Shown: positions 1 to 14,400 of the stretch, piece by piece | Numbering within the stretch: the stretch's first letter is position 1 | Layout of the letters: each line of letters opens with the position of its first letter | Source: Halictus rubicundus | Lineage: Eukaryota; Arthropoda; Insecta; Hymenoptera; Halictidae | Assembly: GCF_050948215.1 (NCBI RefSeq) | Contig: NW_027488565.1 | Location: 744,001 to 808,000 of the forward strand | DNA: 64,000 nucleotides | Direction of reading: 5' to 3' | The notes under the pieces: generated by a model | What the model was told of the DNA's origin: nothing | Database searches by the model: none | Seen by the model: the letters and a program-made list of their open reading frames with translations, nothing else | Translations under genes and position numbers: made by a program

Positions 1-1740
1 ATAGGATAGAGGATAGGATAGGATAGATGATATTATAGGATAGAGGCTAGGATAGGATGGAGGATAGGATAGGATAGAGGATAGGATATAGGATTGGATA
101 GGATAGAGGATTGGATAGGATAGAGGATAGGATCGGATAGAGGATGGGATAGGATGGAGGATAGGAGAGGATAGAGGATAGGATATAGGATTGGATAGGA
201 TAGAGGATAGGATCGGATAGAGGATTGGATAGGATTGAGGATAGGAGAGGATAGAGCAGACGATAGAGCATAGGAAAGAATTGAGGATAGGATAGTATAG
301 AGGATAGGATAGGATAGAGGATAGGATAGGATAGAGGATAGGATAGGATAGAGGATAGGATAGGATAGAGGATTGGATAGGACAGAGGATAGGATAGGAT
401 AGAGGATAGGATATTATAGAGGATAGGATAGGATAGAGGATAACATAGGGGATTGGATAGCATAGAGGATAGGAGACGATAGAGGATAGGATAGGATAGA
501 GGATAGGATAGGATAGATGATATTATAGGATAGAGGCTAGGATAGGATGGAGGATGGGATAGGATAGAGGATAGGATATAGGATTGGATAGGATAGAGGA
601 TAGGATCGGATAGAGGATATTATAGGATTGAGGATAGGAGAGGATAGAGCAGATGATAGAGCATAGGAAAGAATTGAGGATAGGATAGGATAGAATATAG
701 TATAGGATAGAGAATAGGATAGGATAGATGATATTATAGGATAGAGGATAGGATAGGATGGAGGATAGGATAGGATAGAGGATAGGATATAGGATTGGAT
801 AGGATAGAGGATAGGATAGGATAGAGGATAGGATAGGATTGAGGATAGGATAGGAAAGAGGACAGGATGTGATACAGGATACGATATTATAGAGGCTACG
901 ATATTATAGAGGATAGGATAGGATAGAGGATAGGATAGGATAGGATAGAGGATAGGATAGGAGAGAGGATAGGATAGGACAGAGGATAGGATAGGGTAGA
1001 GGATAGGATAGGATAGAGGATAGGATAGGATAGTTGATAGGATAGGATAGGATAGAGGATAGGATAGGATAGTTGATAGGATAGGATACAGGAAAGGATA
1101 GGATAGAGGATAGTATAGGATAGAGGATAGGATAGGATAGAGGATAGGATAGGATAGAGGATAGGATAGGATAGAGGATAGGATAGGAGAGAGGATAGGA
1201 TAGAAGAGAGGATAGGATAGGATAGAGGATAGGATAGGATAGAGGATAGGATAGGATAGTTGATAGGATAGGATAGGATAGTTGATAGGATAGGATACAG
1301 GAAAGGATAGGATAGAGGATAGGATAGGATAGAGAATAGGATAGGATAGAGGATAGGATAGGATAGAGGATAGGATAGGAAAGAGGACAGGATATTATAC
1401 AGGATACGATATTATAGAGGATACGATATTATAGAGGATAGGATAGGATAGAGGATAGGATAAGATAGAGGATAGGATAGGATAGAGGATAGGATAGGAG
1501 AGAGGATAGGATAGGATAGAGGATAGGATAGGATAGAGGATAGGATAGGATAGTTGATAGGATAGGATAGGATAGAGGATAGGATAGGATGGTTGATGGG
1601 ATAGGATACAGCATAGGATAGGATAGAGGATAGGATAGGATAGAGGATAGGATAGGATAGAGGATAGGATAGGATAGAGGATTGGATAGGACAGAGGATA
1701 GGATAGGATAGAGGATAGGATATTATAGAGGATAGGATAG

Positions 1741-3400
1741 GATAGATGATATTATAGGATAGAGGCTAGGATAGGATGGAGGATAGGATAGGATAGAGGA
1801 TAGGATATAGGATTGGATAGGATAGAGGATAGGATCGGATAGAGGATAGGATAGGATAGAGGATTGGATAGGATAGAGTATACCAAAGGATAGAGGATAG
1901 GATAGGATTGAGGATAGGATAGGAAAGAGGACAGGATAGGATACAGGATACGATATTATAGAGGATAGGATAGGATAGAGGATAGGATAGGAGAGAGGAT
2001 AGGATAGGACAGAGGATAGGATAGGACAGAGGATAGGATAGGATAGAGGATAGGATAGGATAGGATAGAGGATAGGATAGGATAGTTGATAGGATAGGAT
2101 ACAGGATAGGATAGGATAGAGGATAGGATAGGATACAGGATAGGATAGGATAGAGGATAGGATAGGATAGAGGATAGGATAGGATAGAGGATAGGATAGG
2201 ATAGAGGATTGGATAGGACAGAGGATAGGATAGGACAGAGGAAAGGATAGGATAGAGGATAGGATAGGATAGAGGATAGGATAGGATAGGATAGAGGATA
2301 GGATAGGATAGTTGATAGGATAGGATACAGGATAGGATATGATAGAGGATAGGATAGGATAGAGGATAGGATAGGATAGAGGATAGGATAGGATAGAGGA
2401 TAGGATAGGATAGAGGATAGGATAGGACAGAGGATAGGATAGGATAGAGGATAGGATAGGATAGAGGATAGGATAGGATAGAGGATAGGATAGGACAGAG
2501 GATAGGATAGGATAGAGGATAGGATATTATTAGAGGATAGGATAGGATAGAGGATGACATAGGGGATTGGATAGTATAGAGGATAGGATAGGATAGAGGA
2601 TAGGATGGGATAGATGATATTATAGGATAGTTGATAGGATAGGATACAGGAAAGGATAGGATAGAGGATAGGATAGGATAAAGAATAGGATAGGATAGAG
2701 GATAGGATAGGATAGAGGATAGGATAGGAAAGAGGACAGGATAGGATACAGGATAAGATATTATAGAGGATACGATATTATAGAGGATAGGATAGGATAG
2801 AGGATAGGATAGCATAGAGGATAGGATAGGATAGAGGATAGGATAGGATAGAGGATAGGATAGGATAGTTGATAGGATAGGATAGGATAGAGGATAGGAT
2901 AGAATAGTTGATAGGATAGAATACAGCATAGGATAGGATAGAGGATAGGATAGGATAGAGGATAGGATAGGATAGAGGATAGGATAGGATAGAGGATAGG
3001 ATAGTTGATAGGATAGGATAGGATAGGATAGAGGATAGGATAGGATTGGATAGAGGATAGGATAGGATAGTTGATGGGATAGGATACAGCATAGGATAGG
3101 ATAGAGGATAGGATAGGATAGAGGATAGGATAGGATAGAGGATAGGATAGGATAGAGGATAGGATAGGATAGAGGATAGGATAGGATAGAGGATAGGATA
3201 GGATAGAGGATAGGATAGGATAGAGGATTGGATAGGATAGTTGATAGGATAGGATAGGATAGTTGATAGGATAGGATACAGGAAAGGATAGGATAGAGGA
3301 TAGGATAGGATAGAGAATAGGATAGGATAGAGGATAGGATAGGATAGAGGATAGGATAGGAAAGAGGACAGGATAGGATACAGGATACGATATTATAGAG
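1741..3400 (+). repeat. Higher-order repeat copy 1 (offset 2372 bp)
   Basis: This segment matches the segment starting at 4113 at a constant offset of 2372 bp at every landmark checked (1741/4113, 1801/4173, 1881/4253, 2630/5002, 2761/5133). Isolated substitutions separate the copies, for example near 2340. By about 3070 the offset has become 2389 bp, so one 17-bp monomer has been gained or lost. The right boundary is approximate because it was read by eye. Confidence 0.8.
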
Positions 3401-4112
3401 GATACGATATTATAGAGGATAGGATAGGATAGAGGATAGGATAGGATAGAGGATAGGATAGGATAGAGGATAGGATAGGAGAGAGGATAGGATAGAAGAG
3501 AGGATAGGATAGGATAGAGGATAGGATAGGATAGAGGATAGGATAGGATAGTTGATAGGATAGGATAGGATAGTTGATAGGATAGGATACAGGAAAGGAT
3601 AGGATAGAGGATAGGATAGGATAGAGAATAGGATAGGATAGAGGATAGGATAGGATAGAGGATAGGATAGGAAAGAGGACAGGATATTATACAGGATACG
3701 ATATTATAGAGGATACGATATTATAGAGGATAGGATAGGATAGAGGATAGGATAAGATAGAGGATAGGATAGGATAGAGGATAGGATAGGAGAGAGGATA
3801 GGATAGGATAGAGGATAGGATAGGATAGAGGATAGGATAGGATAGTTGATAGGATAGGATAGGATAGAGGATAGGATAGGATGGTTGATGGGATAGGATA
3901 CAGCATAGGATAGGATAGAGGATAGGATAGGATAGAGGATAGGATAGGATAGAGGATAGGATAGGATAGAGGATTGGATAGGACAGAGGATAGGATAGGA
4001 TAGAGGATAGGATATTATAGAGGATAGGATAGGATAGAGGATAACATAGGGGATTGGATAGCATAGAGGATAGGAGACGATAGAGGCTAGGATAGGATAG
4101 AGGATAGGATAG

Positions 4113-5790
4113 GATAGATGATATTATAGGATAGAGGCTAGGATAGGATGGAGGATAGGATAGGATAGAGGATAGGATATAGGATTGGATAGGATAGAGG
4201 ATAGGATCGGATAGAGGATAGGATAGGATAGAGGATTGGATAGGATAGAGTATACCAAAGGATAGAGGATAGGATAGGATTGAGGATAGGATAGGAAAGA
4301 GGACAGGATAGGATACAGGATACGATATTATAGAGGATAGGATAGGATAGAGGATAGGATAGGAGAGAGGATAGGATAGGACAGAGGATAGGATAGGACA
4401 GAGGATAGGATAGGATAGAGGATAGGATAGGATAGGATAGAGGATAGGATAGGATAGTTGATAGGATAGGATACAGGATAGGATAGGATAGAGGATAGGA
4501 TAGGATACAGGATAGGATAGGATAGAGGATAGGATAGGATAGAGGATAGGATAGGATAGAGGATAGGATAGGATAGAGGATTGGATAGGACAGAGGATAG
4601 GATAGGACAGAGGAAAGGATAGGATAGAGGATAGGATAGGATAGAGGATAGGATAGGATAGGATAGAGGATAGGATAGGATAGTTGATAGGATAGGATAC
4701 AGGATAGGATAGGATAGAGGATAGGATAGGATAGAGGATAGGATAGGATAGAGGATAGGATAGTATAGAGGATAGGATAGGATAGAGGATAGGATAGGAC
4801 AGAGGATAGGATAGGATAGAGGATAGGATAGGATAGAGGATAGGATAGGATAGAGGATAGGATAGGACAGAGGATAGGATAGGATAGAGGATAGGATATT
4901 ATTAGAGGATAGGATAGGATAGAGGATGACATAGGGGATTGGATAGTATAGAGGATAGGATAGGATAGAGGATAGGATGGGATAGATGATATTATAGGAT
5001 AGTTGATAGGATAGGATACAGGAAAGGATAGGATAGAGGATAGGATAGGATAAAGAATAGGATAGGATAGAGGATAGGATAGGATAGAGGATAGGATAGG
5101 AAAGAGGACAGGATAGGATACAGGATAAGATATTATAGAGGATACGATATTATAGAGGATAGGATAGGATAGAGGATAGGATAGGATAGAGGATAGGATA
5201 GGATAGAGGATAGGATAGGATAGAGGATAGGATAGGATAGAGGATAGGATAGGATAGTTGATAGGATAGGATAGGATAGAGGATAGGATAGAATAGTTGA
5301 TAGGATAGAATACAGCATAGGATAGGATAGAGGATAGGATAGGATAGAGGATAGGATAGGATAGAGGATAGGATAGGATAGAGGATAGGATAGTTGATAG
5401 GATAGGATAGGATAGGATAGAGGATAGGATAGGATTGGATAGAGGATAGGATAGGATAGTTGATGGGATAGGATACAGCATAGGATAGGATAGAGGATAG
5501 GATAGGATAGAGGATAGGATAGGATAGAGGATAGGATAGGATAGAGGATAGGATAGGATAGAGGATTGGATAGGATAGTTGATAGGATAGGATAGGATAG
5601 TTGATAGGATAGGATACAGGAAAGGATAGGATAGAGGATAGGATAGGATAGAGAATAGGATAGGATAGAGGATAGGATAGGATAGAGGATAGGATAGGAA
5701 AGAGGACAGGATAGGATACAGGATACGATATTATAGAGGATACGATATTATAGAGGATAGGATAGGATAGAGGATAGGATAGGATAGAGG
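4113..5790 (+). repeat. Higher-order repeat copy 2 (offset 2372 bp)
   Basis: Partner of the block at 1741. It carries the TATACCAAAGG landmark at 4253 and the same order of variant monomers. The next such landmark lies only 1828 bp further on, at 6081, so the higher-order period is not constant along the array. The right boundary is approximate. Confidence 0.8.
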
Positions 5791-7618
5791 ATAGGATAGG
5801 ATAGAGGATAGGATAGGAGAGAGGATAGGATAGGATAGAGGATAGGATAGGATAGAGGATAGGATAGGATAGTTGATAGGATAGGATAGGATAGAGGATA
5901 GGATAGGATAGTTAATGGGATAGGATACAGCATAGGATAGGATAGAGGATAGGATAGGATAGAGGATATGATAGGATAGAGGATAGGATAGGATAGAGGA
6001 TAGGATATAGGATTGGATAGGATAGAGGATAGGATCGGATAGAGGATAGGATAGGATAGAGGATTGGATAGGATAGAGTATACCAAAGGATAGAGGATAG
6101 GATAGGATTGAGGATAGGATAGGAAAGAGGACAGGATAGGATACAGGATACGATATTATAGAGGATAGGATAGGATAGAGGATAGGATAGGAGAGAGGAT
6201 AGGATAGGACAGAGGATAGGATAGGACAGAGGATAGGATAGGATAGAGGATAGGATAGGATAGGATAGAGGATAGGATAGGATAGTTGATAGGATAGGAT
6301 ACAGGATAGGATAGGATAGAGGATAGGATAGGATACAGGATAGGATAGGATAGAGGATAGGATAGGATAGAGGATAGGATAGGATAGAGGATAGGATAGG
6401 ATAGAGGATTGGATAGGACAGAAGATAGGATAGGACAGAGGAAAGGATAGGATAGAGGATAGGATAGGATAGAGGATAGGATAGGATAGGATAGAGGATA
6501 GGATAGGATAGTTGATAGGATAGGATACAGGATAGGATAGGATAGAGGATAGGATAGGATAGAGGATAGGATAGGATAGAGGATAGGATAGGATAGAGGA
6601 TAGGATAGGATAGAGGATAGGATAGGACAGAGGATAGGATAGGATAGAGGATAGGATAGGATAGAGGATAGGATAGGATAGAGGATAGGATAGGACAGAG
6701 GATAGGATAGGATAGAGGATAGGATATTATTAGAGGATAGGATAGGATAGAGGATGACATAGGGGATTGGATAGTATAGAGGATAGGATAGGATAGAGGA
6801 TAGGATGGGATAGATGATATTATAGGATAGTTGATAGGATAGGATACAGGAAAGGATAGGATAGAGGATAGGATAGGATAAAGAATAGGATAGGATAGAG
6901 GATAGGATAGGATAGAGGATAGGATAGGATAGAGGATTGGATAGGATAGTTGATAGGATAGGATAGGATAGTTGATAGGATAGGATACAGGAAAGGATAG
7001 GATAGAGGATAGGATAGGATAGAGAATAGGATAGGATAGAGGATAGGATAGGATAGAGGATAGGATAGGAAAGAGGACAGGATAGGATACAGGATACGAT
7101 ATTATAGAGGATACGATATTATGGAGGATAGGATAGGATAGAGGATAGGATGGGATAGATGATATTATAGGATAGTTGATAGGATAGGATACAGGAAAGG
7201 ATAGGATAGAGGATAGGATAGGATAAAGAATAGGATAGGATAGAGGATAGGATAGGATAGAGGATAGGATAGGAAAGAGGACAGGATAGGATACAGGATA
7301 AGATATTATAGAGGATACGATATTATAGAGGATAGGATAGGATAGAGGATAGGATAGGATAGAGGATAGGATAGGATAGAGGATAGGATAGGATAGTTGA
7401 TAGGATAGGATAGGATAGAGGATAGGATAGAATAGTTGATAGGATAGGATACAGCATAGGATAGGATAGAGGATAGGATAGGATAGAGGATAGGATAGGA
7501 TAGAGGATAGGATAGGATAGAGGATAGGATAGTTGATAGGATAGGATAGGATAGGATAGAGGATAGGATAGGATTGGATAGAGGATAGGATAGGATAGTT
7601 GATGGGATAGGATACAGC

Positions 7619-7737
7619 ATAGGATAGGATAGAGGATAGGATAGGATAGAGGATAGGATAGGATAGAGGATAGGATAGGATAGAGGATAGGATAGGATAG
7701 AGGATAGGATAGGATAGAGGATAGGATAGGATAGAGG
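7619..7737 (+). repeat. Seven perfect consensus 17-bp monomers
   Basis: Reference stretch for the monomer: exactly 7 x 17 bp with no substitution, bounded on the left by the ATACAGC variant and on the right by a GATTGG variant. It shows the internal pattern of two ATAGG pentamers followed by ATAGAGG. Confidence 0.95.
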
Positions 7738-7920
7738 ATTGGATAGGATAGTTGATAGGATAGGATAGGATAGTTGATAGGATAGGATACAGGAAAGGAT
7801 AGGATAGAGGATAGGATAGGATAGAGAATAGGATAGGATAGAGGATAGGATAGGATAGAGGATAGGATAGGAAAGAGGACAGGATAGGATACAGGATACG
7901 ATATTATAGAGGATACGATA

Positions 7921-8493
7921 TTATAGAGGATAGGATAGGATAGAGGATAGGATAGGATAGAGGATAGGATAGGATAGAGGATAGGATAGGAGAGAGGATA
8001 GGATAGGATAGAGGATAGGATAGGATAGAGGATAGGATAGGATAGTTGATAGGATAGGATAGGATAGAGGATAGGATAGGATAGTTGATGGGATAGGATA
8101 CAGCATAGGATAGGATAGAGGATAGGATAGGATAGAGGATAGGATAGGATAGAGGATAGGATAGGATAGAGAATAGGATAGGATAGAGGATAGGATAGGA
8201 TAGAGGATTGGATAGGACAGAGGATAGGATAGGATAGAGGATAGGATATTATAGAGGATAGGATAGGATAGAGGATAACATAGGGGATTGGATAGCATAG
8301 AGGATAGGAGACGATAGAGGATAGGATAGGATAGAGGATAGGATAGGATAGATGATATTATAGGATAGAGGCTAGGATAGGATGGAGGGATAGGATAGGA
8401 TAGAGGATAGGATATAGGATTGGACAGGATAGAGGATAGGATCGGATAGAGGATAGGATAGGATAGAGGATTGGATAGGATAGAGTATACCAA
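7921..8493 (+). repeat. Dispersed higher-order block, copy 1 of 4
   Basis: The same ordered run of variant monomers recurs at 16370-16942 (offset 8449), 31524-32096 (offset 23603) and 40884-41456 (offset 32963). The conceptual minus-strand translations of the four copies are the same except for one residue that differs in the two right-hand copies. The block includes the one-base-longer GGAGGGATAGG variant near 8388. Copies this similar across 33 kb point to homogenisation by unequal exchange or gene conversion. Confidence 0.85.
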
Positions 8494-11400
8494 AGGATAG
8501 AGGATAGGATAGGATTGAGGATAGGATAGGAAAGAGGACAGGATAGGATACAGGATACGATATTATAGAGGATAGGATAGGATAGAGGATAGGATAGGAG
8601 AGAGGATAGGATAGGACAGAGGATAGGATAGGATAGAGGATAGGATAGGATAGAGGATAGGATAGGATAGGATAGAGGGTAGGATAGGATAGTTGATAGG
8701 ATAGGATACAGGATAGGATAGGATAGAGGATAGGATAGGATAGAGGATAGGATAGGATAGAGGATAGGATAGGATAGAGGATAGGATAGGATAGAGGATA
8801 GGATAGGACAGAGGATAGGATAGGAGAGAGGATAGGATAGGACAGAGGATAGGATAGGATAGAGGCTAGGATAGGATAGAGGATAGGATAGGATAGGATA
8901 GAGGATAGGATAGGATAGTTGATAGGATAGGATACAGGATAGGATAGGATAGAGGATAGGATAGGATAGAGGATAGGATAGGATAGGATAGAGGATAGGA
9001 TAGGATAGAGGATAGGATAGGATAGAGGATAGGATAGGATAGAGGATAGGATAGGACAGAGGATAGGATAGGATAGAGGATAGGATATTATTAGACGATA
9101 GGATAGGATAGAGGAAAACATAGGGGATTGGATAGTATAGAGGATAGGATAGGATAGAGGATAGGATGGGATAGATGATATTATAGGATAGAGGATAGGA
9201 TAGGATGGAGGATAGGATAGGATAGAGGATAGGATATAGGATTGGATAGGATAGAGGATAGGATCGGATAGAGGATAGGATAGGATTGAGGATAGGAGAG
9301 GATAGAGCAGATGATAGAGCATAGGCAAGAATTGAGGATAGGTTAGGATAGAATATAGGATAGGATAGAGAATAGGATAGGGTAGATGATGTTATAGGAT
9401 AGAGGATAGGATAGGATGGAGGATAGGACAGGATAGAGGATAGGATAGGATAGAGGATAGGATAGGATAGAGGATAGGATAGGATAGAGGATAACATAGA
9501 GGATTTGATAGCATAGAGGATAGGAGACGGTAGAGGATAGGATAGGATTGATGATAGGATAGGAAATATTACAGGATAGGATACAGGATACGATATTATA
9601 GAGGATAGGATAGGATAGAGGATAGGATAGGAGAGAGGATAGGATAGGATGGAGGATAGGATAGGATATTGGATAGGATAGGACAGAGGATACGATATTA
9701 TAGAAGATAGGATAGGATAGAGGATAGGATAGGATAGAGGATAGGATAGGATAGAGGATAGGATAGGATAGAGGATAGGATAGGAGAGAGGATAGGATAG
9801 GATAGAGGATAGGATAGGATAGTGGATAGGATAGGATAGTTGATAGGATAGGTTAGGATAGAGGAGAGGATAGGATAGTTGATGGGATAGGATACTGCAT
9901 AGGATAGGATAGAGGATAGGATAGGATAGAGGATAGGATAGGATAGAGGATAGGATAGGAGAGAGGATAGGATAGGACAGAGGATAGGATAGGATAGAGG
10001 ATAGGATAGGATAGAGGATGGGATAGGATAGTTGATAGGATAGGATAGGATAGAGGATGCGATAGGATAGATCATAGGATAGGATAGAGGATAGGATAGG
10101 ATAGAGGATAGGATATTATAGAGGATAGGATAGGATAGAGGATAACATAGGGGATTGGATAGCATAGAGGATAGGAGACGATAGAGGATAGGATAGGGTA
10201 GAGGATAGGATAGGATAGATGATATTATAGGATAGAGGATAGGATAGGATGGAGGATAGGATAGGATAGAGGATAGGATATAGGATTGGATAGGATAAAG
10301 GATAGGATAGAGGATAGGATAGGATAGAGGACAGGATGTGATACAGGATACGATATTATAGGGGATACGATATTATAGAGGATAGGATAGGATACAGGAT
10401 AGGATAGGATAGAGGATAGGATAGGATAGAGGATAGGATACGAGAGAGGATAGGATAGGACAGAGGATAGGATAGGATAGAGGATAGGATAGGATAGAGG
10501 ATAGGATAGGATAGTTGATAGGATAGGATAGGATAGAGGATAGGATAGGATAGTTGATAGGATAGGATACAGGAAAGGATAGGATAGAGGATTGGATAGG
10601 ATAGAGGATAGGATCGGATAGAGGATGGGATAGGATGGAGGATAGGAGAGGATAGAGGATAGGATATAGGATTGGATAGGATAGAGGATAGGATCGGATA
10701 GAGGATTGGATAGGAGAGGATAGAGCAGACGATAGAGCATAGGAAAGAATTGAGGATAGGATAGGATAGAGGATAGGATAGGATAGAGGATAGGATAGGA
10801 TAGAGGATAGGATAGGATAGAGGATAGGATAGGATAGAGGATTGGATAGGACAGAGGATAGGATAGGATAGAGGATAGGCTATTATAGAGGATAGGATAG
10901 GATAGAGGATAACATAGGGGATTGGATAGCATAGAGGATAGGAGACGATAGAGGATAGGATAGGATAGAGGATAGGATAGGATAGATGATATTATAGGAT
11001 AGAGGCTAGGATAGGATGGAGGATGGGATAGGATAGAGGATAGGATATAGGATTGGATAGGATAGAGGATAGGATCGGATAGAGGATATTATAGGATTGA
11101 GGATAGGAGAGGATAGAGCAGATGATAGAGCATAGGAAAGAATTGAGGATAGGATAGGATAGAATATAGTATAGGATAGAGAATAGGATAGGATAGATGA
11201 TATTATAGGATAGAGGATAGGATAGGATGGAGGATAGGATAGGATAGAGGATAGGATATAGGATTGGATAGGATAGAGGATAGGATAGGATAGAGGATAG
11301 GATAGGATTGAGGATAGGATAGGAAAGAGGACAGGATGTGATACAGGATACGATATTATAGAGGCTACGATATTATAGAGGATAGGATAGGATAGAGGAT

Positions 11401-14400
11401 AGGATAGGATAGGATAGAGGATAGGATAGGATAGAGGATAGGATAGGAGAGAGGATAGGATAGGACAGAGGATAGGATAGGATAGAGGATAGGATAGGAT
11501 AGAGGATAGGATAGGATAGTTGATAGGATAGGATAGGATAGAGGATAGGATAGGATAGTTGATAGGATAGGATACAGGAAAGGATAGGATAGAGGATAGT
11601 ATAGGATAGAGGATAGGATAGGATAGAGGATAGGATAGGATAGAGGATAGGATAGGATAGAGGATAGGATAGGAGAGAGGATAGGATAGAAGAGAGGATA
11701 GGATAGGATAGAGGATAGGATAGGATAGAGGATAGGATAGGATAGTTGATAGGATAGGATAGGATAGTTGATAGGATAGGATACAGGAAAGGATAGGATA
11801 GAGGATAGGATAGGATAGAGAATAGGATAGGATAGAGGATAGGATAGGATAGAGGATAGGATAGGAAAGAGGACAGGATATTATACAGGATACGATATTA
11901 TAGAGGATACGATATTATAGAGGATAGGATAGGATAGAGGATAGGATAAGATAGAGGATAGGATAGGATAGAGGATAGGATAGGAGAGAGGATAGGATAG
12001 GATAGAGGATAGGATAGGATAGAGGATAGGATAGGATAGTTGATAGGATAGGATAGGATAGAGGATAGGATAGGATGGTTGATGGGATAGGATACAGCAT
12101 AGGATAGGATAGAGGATAGGATAGGATAGAGGATAGGATAGGATAGAGGATAGGATAGGATAGAGGATTGGATAGGACAGAGGATAGGATAGGATAGAGG
12201 ATAGGATATTATAGAGGATAGGATAGGATAGAGGATAACATAGGGGATTGGATAGCATAGAGGATAGGAGACGATAGAGGCTAGGATAGGATAGAGGATA
12301 GGATAGGATAGATGATATTATAGGATAGAGGCTAGGATAGGATGGAGGATAGGATAGGATAGAGGATAGGATATAGGATTGGATAGGATAGAGGATAGGA
12401 TCGGATAGAGGATAGGATAGGATAGAGGATTGGATAGGATAGAGTATACCAAAGGATAGAGGATAGGATAGGATTGAGGATAGGATAGGAAAGAGGACAG
12501 GATAGGATACAGGATACGATATTATAGAGGATAGGATAGGATAGAGGATAGGATAGGAGAGAGGATAGGATAGGACAGAGGATAGGATAGGACAGAGGAT
12601 AGGATAGGATAGAGGATAGGATAGGATAGGATAGAGGATAGGATAGGATAGTTGATAGGATAGGATACAGGATAGGATAGGATAGAGGATAGGATAGGAT
12701 ACAGGATAGGATAGGATAGAGGATAGGATAGGATAGAGGATAGGATAGGATAGAGGATAGGATAGGATAGAGGATTGGATAGGACAGAGGATAGGATAGG
12801 ACAGAGGAAAGGATAGGATAGAGGATAGGATAGGATAGAGGATAGGATAGGATAGGATAGAGGATAGGATAGGATAGTTGATAGGATAGGATACAGGATA
12901 GGATAGGATAGAGGATAGGATAGGATACAGGATAGGATAGGATAGAGGATAGGATAGGATAGAGGATAGGATAGGATAGAGGATAGGATAGGACAGAGGA
13001 TAGGATAGGATAGAGGATAGGGTAGGATAGAGGATAGGATAGGATAGAGGATAGGATAGGACAGAGGATAGGATAGGATAGAGGATAGGATATTATTAGA
13101 GGATAGGATAGGATAGAGTATGACATAGGGGATTGGATAGTATAGAGGATAGGATAGGATAGAGGATAGGATGGGATAGATGATATTATAGGATAGTTGA
13201 TAGGATAGGATACAGGAAAGGATAGGATAGAGGATAGGATAGGATAAAGAATAGGATAGGATAGAGGATAGGATAGGATAGAGGATAGGATAGGAAAGAG
13301 GACAGGATAGGATACAGGATAAGATATTATAGAGGATACGATATTATAGAGGATAGGATAGGATAGAGGATAGGATAGGATAGAGGATAGGATAGGATAG
13401 AGGATAGGATAGGATAGAGGATAGGATAGGATAGTTGATAGGATAGGATAGGATAGAGGATAGGATAGAATAGTTGATAGGATAGGATACAGCATAGGAT
13501 AGGATAGAGGATAGGATAGGATAGAGGATAGGATAGGATAGAGGATAGGATAGGATAGAGGATAGGATAGTTGATAGGATAGGATAGGATAGGATAGAGG
13601 ATAGGATAGGATTGGATAGAGGATAGGATAGGATAGTTGATGGGATAGGATACAGCATAGGATAGGATAGAGGATAGGATAGGATAGAGGATAGGATAGG
13701 ATAGAGGATAGGATAGGATAGAGGATAGGATAGGATAGAGGATAGGATAGGATAGAGGATAGGATAGGATAGAGGATTGGATAGGATAGTTGATAGGATA
13801 GGATAGGATAGTTGATAGGATAGGATACAGGAAAGGATAGGATAGAGGATAGGATAGGATAGAGGATAGGATAGGATAGAGGATAGGATATAGGATTGGA
13901 TAGGATAGAGGATAGGATCGGATAGAGGATAGGATAGGATAGAGGATTGGATAGGATAGAGTATACCAAAGGATAGAGGATAGGATAGGATTGAGGATAG
14001 GATAGGAAAGAGGACAGGATAGGATACAGGATACGATATTATAGAGGATAGGATAGGATAGAGGATAGGATAGGAGAGAGGATAGGATAGGACAGAGGAT
14101 AGGATAGGACAGAGGATAGGATAGGATAGAGGATAGGATAGGATAGGATAGAGGATAGGATAGGATAGTTGATAGGATAGGATACAGGATAGGATAGGAT
14201 AGAGGATAGGATAGGATACAGGATAGGATAGGATAGAGGATAGGATAGGATAGAGGATAGGATAGGATAGAGGATAGGATAGGATAGAGGATTGGATAGG
14301 ACAGAGGATAGGATAGGACAGAGGAAAGGATAGGATAGAGGACAGGATAGGATGGAGGATAGGATAGGATAGGATAGAGGATAGGATAGGATAGTTGATA

